A DNA stretch of 64,000 nucleotides, from assembly GCA_019649675.1 (NCBI GenBank), contig BOWN01000002.1:124001-188000 (forward strand), read 5' to 3'. Below, one piece after another: positions 1-12,100 of the stretch. Every line of letters begins with the position of its first letter. Position 1 is the first letter of the stretch. A model generated the notes under the pieces. The model was not told the DNA's origin. It saw only the letters and a list, made by a program, of their open reading frames with translations, and did no database searches. This stretch comes from Cryomorphaceae bacterium. GTDB taxonomy: Bacteria; Bacteroidota; Bacteroidia; Flavobacteriales; UBA7430. The position numbers and the translations under genes were made by a program.

Positions 1-3000
1 CAGCAACAATTCTTGGCGTGAAGAATTCTTCCAACATATCTGTAAATGCCATACCTTTTTCTTCACTCATATCAGGGTTAGATAATAATGCTAGACATCC
101 CATAACACCGGCAGGTTGTCCTTGGTATGCTCCAGCCATCATATCATATGTAGCATTATCCCACCATTGCCATGGTGCACCATCCCATTCAGCCATACCA
201 CAAGCTGTTGGTACTGCCGATGGAGTAGGTGTTACTAACGGGAATAAACCTGGCATATCTTCATGACCAGCTGCTGCTGCATTGGCAGCACCATCACCGT
301 TTCCGTAAGTAGCATCTACAAGTGTTGTAGAGAGTCCAGCGAAACAGTCATTATTACCTAAAGCAGTTGCTCTACGAATAATGGAAGTGAACCGTGAGCT
401 TCAATCACAGGATCGTTGTTTACTGGTTCTGTTAATACATCTACATTATAAGGTGCAAATTGGTCATTAGTGTTTTGGAATGATGCAATAGGAGCTTCAC
501 CAGCTTCTATCCATACTGTATCTAACATTGCACCACCAAAGTTAAATGCCATATCAATAGCATCACTGTAACCTGGATGATTAGGAACACATAAAGGAAC
601 TTCAGTTTCTGGTGTTCCATCTCCATCAAGATCCATCATTGTAGCACCGTAGTTTGAACCACCAAGGTTACCTAACATAGATTGAATAATGTAAGGAACA
701 GGTTGTCCATATGTTGCAATTGCATTATCAGAAGAGTCGATAAATTTAGGAAGTAGTACTTCAGAGTCTTTATCAAGTGCAGCAAGTGCTAGTGCCATAT
801 AACCACCAGTACCATCACCACCTACAGCAAATTTATCACCAATACCATATGGGTTACCCATTTCTGCAGCAGTCATTCTAAGGTAACGAACAGCAGTACG
901 AGCATCTTGTTGTGCACGATAGAATGCTTGCGCAAGAGTTGATGTCTTTACTTCAGGATCTGTAGATAGCGATTCCAACCTAAACGTAGTTAGCAGAAAC
1001 AGCTACATAACCTTTCTTAGCAAGTCTAGTACAAAGTTCAACAAGAGTATTATCAGACTTATCACCAGTTGCTTGACCATTTACAATAGCTGGTAAGAAT
1101 GTACCTGTGTGTAATAAAACAATTACTGGTCGATTAGTAACATCATCACCATCAGGTGTATACACATCCATTGTTAAATCTTCTAATACAGGAGCTTGAG
1201 TTATGATACCTATATTAGCACCATAAACAACATTTGTCTCTACATTAACGCTCGTAAAGATCTCATCTACGTATCTCACTCCATCGACCATTGAAGGATA
1301 TTCACATGACCCATCATCAGAAGTTGCATCAGAATTATAATTTTCTGCACCTGGATCAGTACATCCTGTTACATCAATAATATCTCCAGATACGTTAAGA
1401 GCAAAAGTAGGAACAAAACTATTTAATGCTGAATAGTCAGTTCCAAGTACTGTATTTAAAATTGGATTTTCACCATTGTAAGGAATAGGGAAGCTTAAAT
1501 CAGCATCAAGACCAACAGATGCTAAATTAACTGTAACCATTGCAGATAAATCTAATTCATATGATCCTGCGCTTTCTGGTGTACCAGTTAAAGTAACATA
1601 TCCCATGCGTTTGGCCCAAAGTTACATCCTTCAGGATCACAACTGTAAGACATTCCAGCAGGAGTTGAAACTGAAGTGATATTTGCAGAAACAAATCCAA
1701 ATGAACCAACACCTGAATTGATATTTCTTCAGTTGCATAAAACGAAATAGATTCATTATAGTCTGACTCAGTTGAAGCTTCTGGTAACGTTACAACTGAA
1801 CTATCAGTATTGAACACACTTCCTTCAGGTGGATAAAATCCAGCTTCTGGAGAATAAAGGCAACCTGCATCTACACCATTCACACTTAAAGAACTAAATT
1901 CTACATCTCCACTTGAGAATTGGAACTTAACTGTTCTGTCAAAACCAACAGCTGATACTGATATACTGTTAGAACCAAGTGTCAATGCTACTGCATTTCC
2001 GAAAAAGTCACTTCCATTAGCTGTAGTTTTATAAACTCTAACATTAGCTCCACCTTCAGGTAAAGAAGTTACATTCATAGTAAATGTCTGTGCTTCTTGG
2101 CTAGATGCTCCGTCAGCAGCAGTTGTTGCTGTAAGAATATGAGCCCATGCTGAATTATTACCTTCTTCAAAATCTCCACAATCAGTTATCGCAACTGAAG
2201 AATCATCTGTATCTTCAGTAATTATACAACCTGCATCTACACCATTCACACTTAAAGAACTAAATTCTACATCTCCACTTGAGAATTGGAACTTAACTGT
2301 TCTGTCAAAACCAACAGCTGATACTGATATGCTGTTAGAACCAAGTGTCAATGCTACTGCATTTCCGAAAAAGTCACTTCCATTAGCTGTAGTTTTATAA
2401 ACTCTAACATTAGCTCCACCTTCAGGTAAAGAAGTTACATTCATAGTAAATGTCTGTGCTTCTTGGCTAGATGCTCCGTCAGCAGCAGTTGTTGCTGTAA
2501 GAATATGAGCCCATGCTGAATTATTACCTTCTTCAAAATCTCCACAATCAGTTATCGCAACTGAAGAATCATCTGTATCTTCAGTAATTATACAACCTGC
2601 ATCTACACCATTCACACTTAAAGAACTAAATTCTACATCTCCACTTGAGAATTGGAACTTAACTGTTCTGTCAAAACCAACAGCTGATACTGATATACTG
2701 TTAGAACCAAGTGTCAATGCTACTGCATTTCCGAAAAAGTCACTTCCATTAGCTGTAGTTTTATAAACTCTAACATTAGCTCCACCTTCAGGTAAAGAAG
2801 TTACATTCATAGTAAATGTCTGTGCTTCTTGGCTAGATGCTCCTTCAGCAGCAGTTGTTGCTGTAAGAATATGAGCCCATGCTGAATTATTACCTTCTTC
2901 AAAATCTCCACAATCAGTTATCGCAACTGAAGAATCATCTGTATCTTCAGTAATTATACAACCTGCATCTACACCATTCACACTTAAAGAACTAAATTCT

Positions 3001-3673
3001 ACATCTCCACTTGAGAATTGGAACTTAACTGTTCTGTCAAAACCAACAGCTGATACTGATATAGTGTTAGAACCTAAAACTAAGTCTCAATTCTACTTGA
3101 ATTTCCGAAAAAGTCACTTCCATTAGCTGTAGTTTTATAAACTCTAACATTAGCTCCACCTTCAGGTAAAGAAGTTACATTCATAGTAAATGTCTGTACT
3201 TCTTGACTAGATGCTCCGTCAGCAGCAGTTGTTGCTGTAAGAATATGAGCCCATGCTGAATTATTACCTTCTTCAAAATCTCCACAATCAGTTATCGCAA
3301 CTGAAGAAACTTGATTAGGTTCAAAATATTCGACTACTGATATTGTAGCTACCATTCCGTTTGCGGCATGGTTTCCAATAGAGCAATCATATGTAAATGA
3401 ACCTGGAGTACTAAATGTAATGCAACCTAAATCACCACCAGAATTTGGTGGAAGGTATTGATCAACAAGATCCTGAGGATTTCCATAACCTGAAAAATTT
3501 ACATCATGATAACCTCCATCATTGAACCAACATACTTGATCTCCAACATAAACAGTTTCATCGATGTCAGTATAATAATAAGAACCAGCATTAACATTGT
3601 GTACTGATTGAGCGTAAGAAATTAGTGGAAATAAAGCAAAAGCTAGGTAAACCACTAAAAAAATCTTCTTCAT
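1..3673 (-). CDS. Secreted cupredoxin / 122-residue repeat / alpha/beta-hydrolase-like protein (3' end outside window, frameshifted)
   Basis: The start codon at 3673 opens a signal peptide ending LISYAQ. A plastocyanin-like domain follows (nt about 3610-3330) with the ligand pattern H (GGYHDVNF) and C-H-M (YDCSIGNHAANGM). Next come four copies of a 122-residue repeat, then a domain (nt about 1860-1400) that also occurs in the 9102-14103 protein, and one GCTDPGAENYN..DDGSC module near 1360-1300. From about 1290 to the left edge lies an alpha/beta-hydrolase-like domain with an early strand VIVLLHTG and the elbow GGDGTGGY, where the usual nucleophilic serine is glycine. The reading frame shifts near 3090, 1700-1610, 980 and 360, with recognisable sequence continuing each time. 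It is inferred to be a surface protein; the T9SS tail would lie left of the window. Enzymatic activity is doubtful. Confidence 0.75.
1861..3306 (-). repeat. 366-bp in-frame tandem repeat, four copies
   Basis: The same sequence restarts at 1861, 2227, 2593 and 2959, exactly 366 bp (122 codons) apart. The first three units differ by only a few bases. The fourth is equally close except for a disrupted stretch around 3070-3100, where the reading frame is also lost. Each unit encodes a beta-rich segment with ITDCGDFEEGNNSAWAHILT and VRVYKTTANGSDFFGN. Near-identity at the DNA level suggests recent expansion or homogenisation. Confidence 0.95.
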
Positions 3674-3842
3674 CTGAGGATTATTTAAATTAATAATGAG
3701 TCGTAAAACCTGTAAATTTGTATGATTTTAAAAGTTAAAATTATTAAAATATCAATAACTGAACAAATATTCTCATTTGATATTAAAATTAAATGCCATT
3801 AAGAGGAAAATATTTTAATCAAAAATTGTTGACATAAACATA

Positions 3843-4570
3843 TTATATCGGTTTTATTGCTCTACTCATTTCTCTCCTTCCGGGAGGTCCAGGTATACTT
3901 TGCAGATCAAAACCTACACTTTTTAATGTTCTTTTGACAGAACCCTTAGCACAATATGTTACCAAAACACCTCCTGGTTTCAAAGCCATATACATTGAAG
4001 TAAAAATACGTTCGGTCCATAACTCGGATTGAACTCGCGGTGCAAAAGCATCAAAATATATAACATCAAATTCGCTTTCAAATAAAACATTTTGAAGTTT
4101 TATATTCTGTTTTCAAGCATAAAATTGGGACTGAGAATAGAAAAAGATTCCCATAAACACTTGTGAATTTTCTCATAGACAGCAAAATATTTTCCATTAA
4201 AAATTATATCGATGTAGTTAAGCTTACTTAGAAAATTCCATTTCAATGGATAAGCCTCTACAGAGGTATATTTAATATTTTTTTTTGTTTCTTCTGAATG
4301 AATAAAAGTTAAAAGTGTATTTAAACCTGTACCAAAACCAACTTCTAAAACATTTATATCATTTAACTCTGTCTTAAATTTTAATCCGCTTGAAACAAAA
4401 ACATGTAAAGACTCTTGAATTGCCCCATGTCTAGAGTGATATGTTTCATCAAATTCAGGAATGAATATTGTGTTTGAACCGTCTAGTGTTTTAATAATCT
4501 GTTTTTTCAAAATATCGATAATATATTTTTGCTCAAATATACCATGCAAAATTGTATATTTGCGCACCAC
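3843..4570 (-). CDS. mnmD: tRNA (mnm5s2U34) methyltransferase MnmD-like (frameshifted)
   Basis: This is a SAM-dependent methyltransferase of the MnmC N-terminal domain family, which makes the final methyl transfer to the wobble uridine of some tRNAs. The N-terminal half shows the SAM-binding motif LEVGFGTGLNTLLTF. Past a frameshift near 4100 the other half reads DVIYFDAFAPRVQSELWTE, the family signature, and the frame ends REMSRAIKPI. The FAD oxidase half of enterobacterial MnmC is absent, as is usual for stand-alone MnmD. The gene is transcribed divergently from the M42 peptidase. The break looks like a sequencing error because both halves are conserved. Confidence 0.85.
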
Positions 4571-4592
4571 AGGTAATATTTAATAATATAAA

Positions 4593-5671
4593 ATGCATAA
4601 GAAGTTTTTCTCTAAACAATCATTAACTTTCCTTAAGAATTACCTTAACAATCCATCACCAACAGGATTCAGAGTAAGGGACAAAAATTATGGTTAAATT
4701 ACCTTATGCCATACATTGATGACTATATTGTAGACACCTACGGTTCAGTTGTTGGAATTATAAATCCTGAAGCCAAATATAAAGTAGTTATTGAAGCTCA
4801 CGCTGATGAGATTTCTTGGTTTGTTCATTATATTACAAAAGATGGTTTTATATATTTAAGAAGAAATGGAGGATCTGACCATCAAATTGCACCTTCAAAA
4901 CGTGTAAATATTCATACGGAAAAAGGAATGATTAAAGCTGTTTTGGATGGCCAGCTATTCACACTCGGACTGCAAAGGATGAAAAAAAACCACAATTAGA
5001 CAATATTTTTCTTGATTGTGGTGCTAATTCAAAAGAAGAAGTTGAAAAATGGGTATTCATGTTGGTTGCGTTGTAACTTACGAAGATGAATTTATGATTC
5101 TTAATGATCGCTATTTTGTTGGAAGAGCTTTAGACAATCGAATTGGTGGTTTTATCATTGCTGAAGTAGCAAGATTACTGAAAAAATAAGAAAAACTACC
5201 TTTCGGTTTATACATAACAAATTCAGTTCAAGAAGAGGTTGGTTTACATGGTGCCAAAATGATTGTTGAAACAATTCGCCCAGATGTTGCCATTATTACT
5301 GATGTTTGTCATGATACAAATACACCAATGATTAATAAAATTAAACAAGGTGACTTAAAATGTGGAGATGGGCCAGTACTTAGCTATGGACCTTCAGTTC
5401 AAAACAACCTTTTAAAATTAATTATTAAAGTGCAAATAAAAACAAAATACCCTTCCAAAGATTAGCTGCTTCGAGAGTTACAGGAACAGACACAGATGCT
5501 TTTGCTTTTGCTACTGGTGGTGTAGCATCTGCACTTATTTCCCTTCCTTTAAAATACATGCACACTACTGTTGAAAGTGTTAATATTAATGATGTTCAAC
5601 TAGTTATTGAACTAATTTATCACAGCTTATTAAATATTCAAAATCAACACGATTTTAAATACATAACATAA
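4593..5671 (+). CDS. M42 family metallo-aminopeptidase (frameshifted)
   Basis: Pieces in different frames read as one M42 (glutamyl aminopeptidase/deblocking) enzyme of about 355 residues. They include NNPSPTG near the start, VVIEAHADEISW with the first metal-binding histidine, GRALDNRIGG with the bridging aspartate, SVQEEVGLHGAK with the catalytic glutamate, DVCHDTNTP, and GTDTDAFAF near the end. All expected metal ligands and catalytic residues are present, so the enzyme was probably intact in the cell. It hydrolyses N-terminal residues of peptides in the cytoplasm. At least four frame changes occur (about 4680, 4970, 5185, 5440). ATG at 4593 is the first start upstream of the conserved region; the stop is 2 bp before the ilvE start. 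Confidence 0.85.
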
Positions 5672-5673
5672 AT

Positions 5674-6720
5674 ATGAAAATTGAAAAAACAGCTAAAAGT
5701 AGATTGAACAATTTGAATTGGAAAACGCTGGATTTGGTTCAGTATTTTCAGATCATATGTTTATTGTTAATTACAAAGATGGAAAATGGGAAAATCCACA
5801 AATAAAACCATATGGACCGATTAATATTCTTCCTTCCCTACACTCTTTACACTATGGTCAAGCTATATTTGAGGAATGAAAGCCTATAAAGGACCAAATG
5901 ATGAAGCTTTTCTTTTTCGGCCTGAACAAAATGCAAAACGCTTCAACAAGTCCGCAATCAGAATGTGCATGCCTGAGATACCTGAAGAAATTTTCCTTAA
6001 TGGCTTAAATGAATTAATAAAATTAGATGAAAAATGGATTCCAAATGATGGAACATCATCATTATATATCCGTCCATTCATGTTTGGCTCATCAAATTTC
6101 ATTAAAGCAAGGCCTTCTAACGATTACACATTTATAATAATCACATGTCCTGTTCAAACCTATTACAGTGGTGAGGTTCATGTAAAAGTAGAATTAGACT
6201 ATACAAGAGCATCTTCAGGAGGAACAGGTGCAGCAAAAGCTGCAGGTAATTATGGCGCATCTTTTACCCAGCAAAAATGGCTCAACAGGAGGGATTTCAA
6301 CAACTTATCTGGACAGATGGTAACAATCATAAATACATTGAAGAATCTGGCACAATGAACATTTTTTTCAAAAGAAATAATGAATTAATAACACCTCCAT
6401 TAAGTGATTCTATTCTTCCAGGAATTACAAGAGACAGTATTATTAAATTGGCAAAACTTAAAGGAATTGAGTGCTTGGAAGAAAAATTGATTTAAAACAA
6501 ATGATAAGTGGATATGAATCTGGAAGTATTTCTGAGGCATTTGGTGTTGGAACAGCTGCTGCAGTTGCAAATATAACCTCAATAACCCATAAAGATCATA
6601 AGTTGATATTTAAACTGAATAAAAATGGATTAGCTGAAAATTAAAAACCATTTTGCAAAATATACAATTTGGAAGATCAGAAGATCCATTTGGTTGGCGT
6701 ATAAGAGTAATTGATTTTAA
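5674..6720 (+). CDS. ilvE: Branched-chain amino acid aminotransferase (frameshifted)
   Basis: A fold-type IV PLP transaminase that interconverts Val/Leu/Ile and their 2-oxo acids. Seen across frames: GFGSVFSDHMFIVNYKDGKW, YGQAIFEEMKAYKG, LYIRPFMFGSSNFIKA, the PLP lysine region ARASSGGTGAAKAAGNYGAS (K in AKAAGNY), SGTMNIFF, LPGITRDSIIKLAK, and the tail QFGRSEDPFGWRIRVID. Length of about 345 residues matches the family. Frames change near 5735, 6300, 6490 and 6640. The gene starts 3 bases after the peptidase stop, suggesting co-transcription, and is followed at once by a hairpin terminator. Confidence 0.9.
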
Positions 6721-6747
6721 AAAGACTTTCAAATTGAAAGTCTTTTT
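6718..6747 (+). terminator. Hairpin terminator between convergent ilvE and MazG-like gene
   Basis: GACTTTCAA and TTGAAAGTC form a 9-bp stem around a single A, flanked by A and T runs on both sides. It can act on both strands, which suits its place between two convergent genes. Confidence 0.8.
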
Positions 6748-6766
6748 GTTTAATTTCAATGATCAT

Positions 6767-7145
6767 CTAAAATTTTTTAATATTAGGTTTAAAATAATTT
6801 TGACCTTTCAAAATCTTCCCATCTTCTCGAAAAATCGGTCTACCATTAGAATCTAATTTTGACATATTTGAACGTTGAATTTCATCAAACACCTCTTCAA
6901 TTTTGTGTTGTAGACCGTGTTTTAAAATCGTACCACACAAAAATATAAAGCTGATCACCTAAAGCGTCCGCTACCTCAACCAAATCTCCTTGTCTACAAG
7001 CATCTAAATACTCATCATTTTCTTCTCTCATTAAATTATAGCGCAACATATAAACTTCTGATCCTACATCAATTTTTGGGACTTGATTCATTTCCAATTT
7101 GAAAGACATCATGAAACTCTGCAACATGATCAATTTGTTTTTCAT
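6767..7145 (-). CDS. MazG-like / PRA-PH-like nucleotide pyrophosphohydrolase (frameshifted)
   Basis: A small all-alpha NTP pyrophosphatase-like protein of about 125 residues. The helix MREENDEYLDACRQGDLVEVADALGDQLYI carries the metal-binding E..EE..D pattern; the C-terminal half reads KIEEVFDEIQRSNMSKLD and REDGKILKGQNYFKPNI, highly characteristic of this Bacteroidota family. One frameshift near 6900-6950 joins the halves. It is presumed to hydrolyse nucleoside triphosphates or a related metabolite; the physiological substrate cannot be told from sequence. Confidence 0.85.
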
Positions 7146-7209
7146 ATTCTAAAAATTAATAGGAAATATTTAGTTAATTTGGGGAATAAAGTAACAAAAT
7201 ACCAATCGT

Positions 7210-7775
7210 ATGAAAAAGTTGATTTTATTAACATTTGTTAGTATTTTAATTGAATTTAATATTCAAGGTCAAGAAACCTTTAAAATTTCGCCAGAAAAAG
7301 TACAATTGAATGGTTAGGAGAAAAGTAACTGGAGCTCATTCAGGCTATATTAATTTACAAAGTGCTTTCTTTTTTGAAGATGAAAAATTTGTTGGTGGAG
7401 AATTTAATATTGACATGAACAGTATTAAATGTACTGACATTGAAAATCGAACATATGCTTCTAAACTTGAAGAACATTTAAAAGATCCTGACTTCTTCAA
7501 CAGTAGTAAATATCCGACCTCAAATTTTAAAATTTCAAATATCATCTTTGATGGGACTTCATATATGATTACTGGAAATATGACCATTAAAGAAATTACC
7601 CAAGAAATTACCTTTCCTGCTAAATTTGAAAATGATGGTGATATATTTCACGCAAATGCTACTTTAAAATTGATCGCACTAAACATGATATAAAGTATGG
7701 ATCTGGTCCTTCTTTGATGACCTGGGGATCGAATGATTTACGATGAATTTACTTAAAATTCATCTTACAAGGTAG
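7210..7775 (+). CDS. YceI-family periplasmic protein (frameshifted)
   Basis: A signal peptide (MKKLILLTFVSILIEFNIQGQ) precedes a YceI lipocalin-like beta barrel, known from homologues to bind isoprenoid chains. Characteristic stretches are GEKVTGAHSGYINLQ, GGEFNIDMNSIKCTD, HLKDPDFFNSSKYPTSNFKI and GNMTIKEITQEITFPA. The conserved end is recovered past frameshifts (FFDDLG.., MIYDEFTLKIHL). The frame changes near 7310, 7670 and 7730. Its ligand here is unknown. Confidence 0.85.
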
Positions 7776-7852
7776 TAAAGCAAAAGATTAATTTGGAATT
7801 TATCACTCTATAGGTATAATTCAACTGCAATTCATAATTAAATTCAAAAAAT

Positions 7853-9048
7853 ATGTCACATAATCCCGCAGATCGTGATACAAGATTTACAAAATTTTGG
7901 TGAATTTGGAGGCGTCAATCCATCTATTGCAGACTCTTTCTACATTTACTTATCTCAAAGCATCAACAATGCAAGCGTATTCGAAGGAGATCAAGATGGA
8001 TGTCACTTGTATTCTAGACACACCAATCCCAGTACAAGTTATCTTTCCAAGCTCTAGCAGAATGGAAAATACTGAAGCTGCATATGTAGCATCTTCTGGA
8101 ATGGGAGCAATTACCTCTTGTATCCTTCAAATATGTGAAAGCGGTGATGAAATTATAGCGAGTAGGACGATATACGGAGGAACATATGCTTTCCTGAAAA
8201 ACTTTTTACCTAAACTAGGAATAAAAACACACTTTATAGATATTACTAAAATAAATCAAGTAAAAGCATTAGTCAATAGTAAAACTAAAATGGTTTATTG
8301 CGAAACCATTAGTAATCCATTACTAGAAATTGCTGACATCCCTGCACTAGCATCAATTACAAAAAAACATCTATCAAACTTGTTATTGACAATACATTCA
8401 CGCCTATGGTTATCTCGCCAATTGAATTGGGGGCCGATATTGTAATACATTCCTTAACAAAATTTATTAATGGAGCATCAGATGCTGTAGGAGGAGTTGT
8501 TTGTGCCGATGAAGAATTTATTACTGCTATGCTTGATGTAAATAATGGTGCAGGTATGTTGCTAGGTCCAGTTATGGACCCCTATCAGAGCTGCCTAGTA
8601 TACTGAAAAATATGAGAACACTTCATATTAGAATGAAACAACATAGTTTAATGCAAAATTTATTTCTAACACTTTTCAGAAGAAGGGATAAAAGTTTATT
8701 ATCCTGGTATTAAATCTCATCCACAATTCTTCATTAATGAAAATATTTATAATGAAAGAATTTGGTTATGGAGGGATGCTTTTCTTGACCTTAAAATCAA
8801 AGATAAAGCTTATGCTTTTATGGAAGCAATGCAAAATGATAATATTGGCTATTTGGCTGTAAGTCTTAGGTTTTACAAGACCTTATTCTCTGCACCTGGA
8901 TCAAGTACTTCATCTGAAATACCTGAAGAAGAACAAGTTCAAATGGGTTTATCAGAAGGTATGGTTCGTATTTCAATTGGGATTGATAATGACATTAACA
9001 GAACCTTCGAGAAAATGAAAAACCTGTATGAAAAATGTTGGATCTTTA
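7853..9048 (+). CDS. Cys/Met-metabolism PLP enzyme (methionine gamma-lyase / cystathionine gamma-synthase type, frameshifted)
   Basis: A fold-type I PLP enzyme of about 400 residues. The sequence contains SRHTNPSTSYLSK (substrate/PLP-phosphate region), ASSGMGAITSCIL, ASRTIYGGTYAFL, MVYCETISNPLLE, VIDNTFTPM, the Schiff-base lysine in HSLTKFINGASDAVGG, and near the end SSEIPEEEQVQMGLSEGMVRISIGID. This identifies the trans-sulfuration family, but family members catalyse different reactions and sequence reading cannot choose between gamma-lyase, gamma-synthase and sulfhydrylase. There are at least six frame changes. The exact stop is uncertain by some tens of bases. Confidence 0.85.
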
Positions 9049-9101
9049 ATGTTTTTATTTCTGAAAAAATCATCAATGAAGGTCTTTTGTTATTAATAAA
9101 T

Positions 9102-12100
9102 TCATTGATAAGTTTTATATTTTTAACAAAAACATGTGAACCATCATCATAGGTGATTTTTGAATATAAACCTGGTGAATGTATTTAAATGATTATTAGA
9201 AACTTCTCGACCCATTAAGTCAAAATATTGATTTGAAATGACCATTTTGATTATTTTCGATATTCATCTATACCAACTACTGCATTTATATTCAATTTCA
9301 ATCACTTTCAATAACCTCAATCAAACCATTACTTACGAGAGAATAACTTCAAAAAGACCATTACCATATAAGTATAAGTTGGATTAAAGTCATTAGAATA
9401 AGAACCATCACCAAAATTCCATAAAATTGATAATCAGATCCCATTCCAAAACTCTGAATTAAACTCAACAATACCATTTGCAAACATTTCATATGATATT
9501 TGAGCTAGATAATAGAAACAAGATTCATCATTTGTATTAGACTCGGATTATAGTTAAGAGCACCCTTCATCATTACAACCAAAAACAACTTCAGTAAGAC
9601 ACATACTATTATCTTCTTATTATTAATTGGATTAAATTCCAAATAATTTTCATCCATACAACCTATTTCAACTTGTTCACAAAGACCATTATCTGTATTG
9701 GCGGAAGGATCATAATTAAATGCCAAAACATCAGTACATCCATACAATAAGATCTTCACAAGAATTATTTCTACATTAGCAAGTGCATTATATTGTACAT
9801 AATTTTCATCTGTACACCTTCAAGGATAATATAGGTACATGATCCATCATCTGTGTTGGCTATAGGGTCTAAGTTTGAAATTGAAAATAAAAGTGGATCA
9901 TAAGACCAATACTCAAGATAAGTATTATCAGTACATCCCATAACAACAGGAGTTATGCAAGAACCATCATCAACATTCGCATCAATATTATACTCAACAA
10001 AACTAATATCAGTACAGCCTAATGAAATAGGTGTTAAACATAAATTATTATCAATAGTTGCATCTGGATCAAATTCTAAAAATTTGGATCTGTACAACCA
10101 ATAACTGCTAAAGTAACACAAGAACCATCATCGAAATTAGCTTCTGTAGTGTATTCAATATAATTGGGATTGGTACAACCTTCTATATAAGAGTAGACAT
10201 GATCCATTATCAAAATTTGCAGGAGGAAAATATTCCTAAATAAAGACTATTTGTACAACCTGGAATAGCAATTACCAAACAACTTCCATCATCATATTAG
10301 CATTAATATCATATTCAACATAGTTAGAATTTGTACAACCTTCTACATCACAAGAACCATCATCTGAATTTGCTAAATGCATTATAATTCAAAGCATAAT
10401 CAATAGTACATCCATAAATTACAGGAGTAGCACAAGAGCCATCATCAGAATTTGCTAGTGCATTAAACTCAATATAATTAGGATTCATACATCCTTCTGT
10501 AAACGCAACACAGGAACCATCATCAACATTAGCATCAACATCATAATTAATAGAATTAATATCAATACAACCAAATACAGCTTCTGTTTCACAAGAATTA
10601 TCATCTAAGTAGCATCTGGGTCATACTCTGCAAAAAGTCATCAGTACATCCTAAAACATGAGGAATACAGAACCATCATCAAGATTTGCTAAATCATTAA
10701 AATTTTGTGCAGTTACATCAATGCAACCATAAACGGCAGGTATGGAACAAGATCCATCATCAACATTTGCTGATGAATCATATTCATAGAATGCTTCATC
10801 TGTACATCCTTCAACTATTAGATTAAAACAAGTTCCATCATCTAGATTAGCCTGGATATTATATTCTAAATAATCAGGGTTTGTGCAACCATTAATTGCA
10901 ATTATTTCACAGGAGCCATCATCGTAATTGGCTTGAGGATTATATTCGACATAATCATCATCAGTACATCCTAAAATAGCATCATCTGGAAAACCAAACA
11001 AGGCTCTAATACTTAAACCGAATTGTTTTGGAAACGCATTAGGGTATACATTAGGTGAATCTCCAACTATCTCAATAGCAGAAGCAAGACCTTGATCTAA
11101 TTCTGTAGATGACCATAAGTAGCATGAATTACCATTTTGAATATATTCAAATATACCGTCTGAAAATGTTAGCTGACCGGAAATTTGAGCATTAAACTCA
11201 GTTTGTCCATCTAATTGAAGGTCAATACCATTATAATTTAGCAATAAAGTTTCAAATTCTTCAGCAGAAGGTAAATGCCACGAAAATGGGACTGCTTCTT
11301 CAGCTGATTCCCAGGAATAGTATCTACCATTGCCATCCAAATCATAATCATCTATTCCTGTGTAAACAAAACCATTATCAAGCTGTGAAGCAAATCCACC
11401 AGAAGGAATTGAAACTTCTGATGAGCCAGGAATAACATATCTTAAATTCTCTGCCATCCAACATTGCGAACCAATGATCACAGTAGGATATGAATATCCA
11501 TCTCTTTCATCTTTAAAAAACATACCACACATCCAATCTTCTAAATTATATATGCAGGGGTCTTCGATAACATTAAACGTTGCGCTAGGATTATAATTTA
11601 AGGCTTCAGAATTTGTACAATCATCAACTAAAACAGTAATACAATTACCATTATCAAAATCTGCTTCAAAACCTTGCGTATAAAATTCTACGAAACTAGA
11701 ATCTGTACAACCTGGAAAATAATAACATGAGCCATCTTCTTCTTGAGCTAAATCGTTATAATTAATCGCATCCGGATCCATACAGCCATATACGACATAA
11801 GTAGTACAACTAATTTCTGCAGCCCAACCAGGATATGTAACACTTCCATCAGAGGTAAAGGTAATTGTCAAAGCTCCAGATTCATTAGTTTCAGATGCAG
11901 TGAAGGTTTGTGTAGCTAAACTAGTTCCATTTGATCCAGGAACTAAAACTGAAGCGCTGGTAGACTCACCATCATAAATAGTTAAATAATCACAGCATCC
12001 TTCAAACTCAAACTCACTAAAAAATAACGAAACATATTGGCCAGAACTTTCAGGAAAGATTGTGATTTGTTGGTTTTCATTATTGATATATGCTCCATCT

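Noticed and set aside
18-266. Plus-strand open frame at the left edge
   Set aside because: The minus strand continues the hydrolase-like protein through this region (for example CGMAEWDGAPWQWWDNATYD), so this is an antisense shadow.
1861-3306. Regular repeats suggestive of a CRISPR-like array
   Set aside because: The period is 366 bp, units are contiguous without spacers, and the reading frame is preserved through a secreted protein.
4593-9048. Run of apparently broken genes as a pseudogene cluster
   Set aside because: All catalytic residues remain on both sides of each break, and breaks lie mostly in homopolymers, so sequencing error is the simpler explanation.
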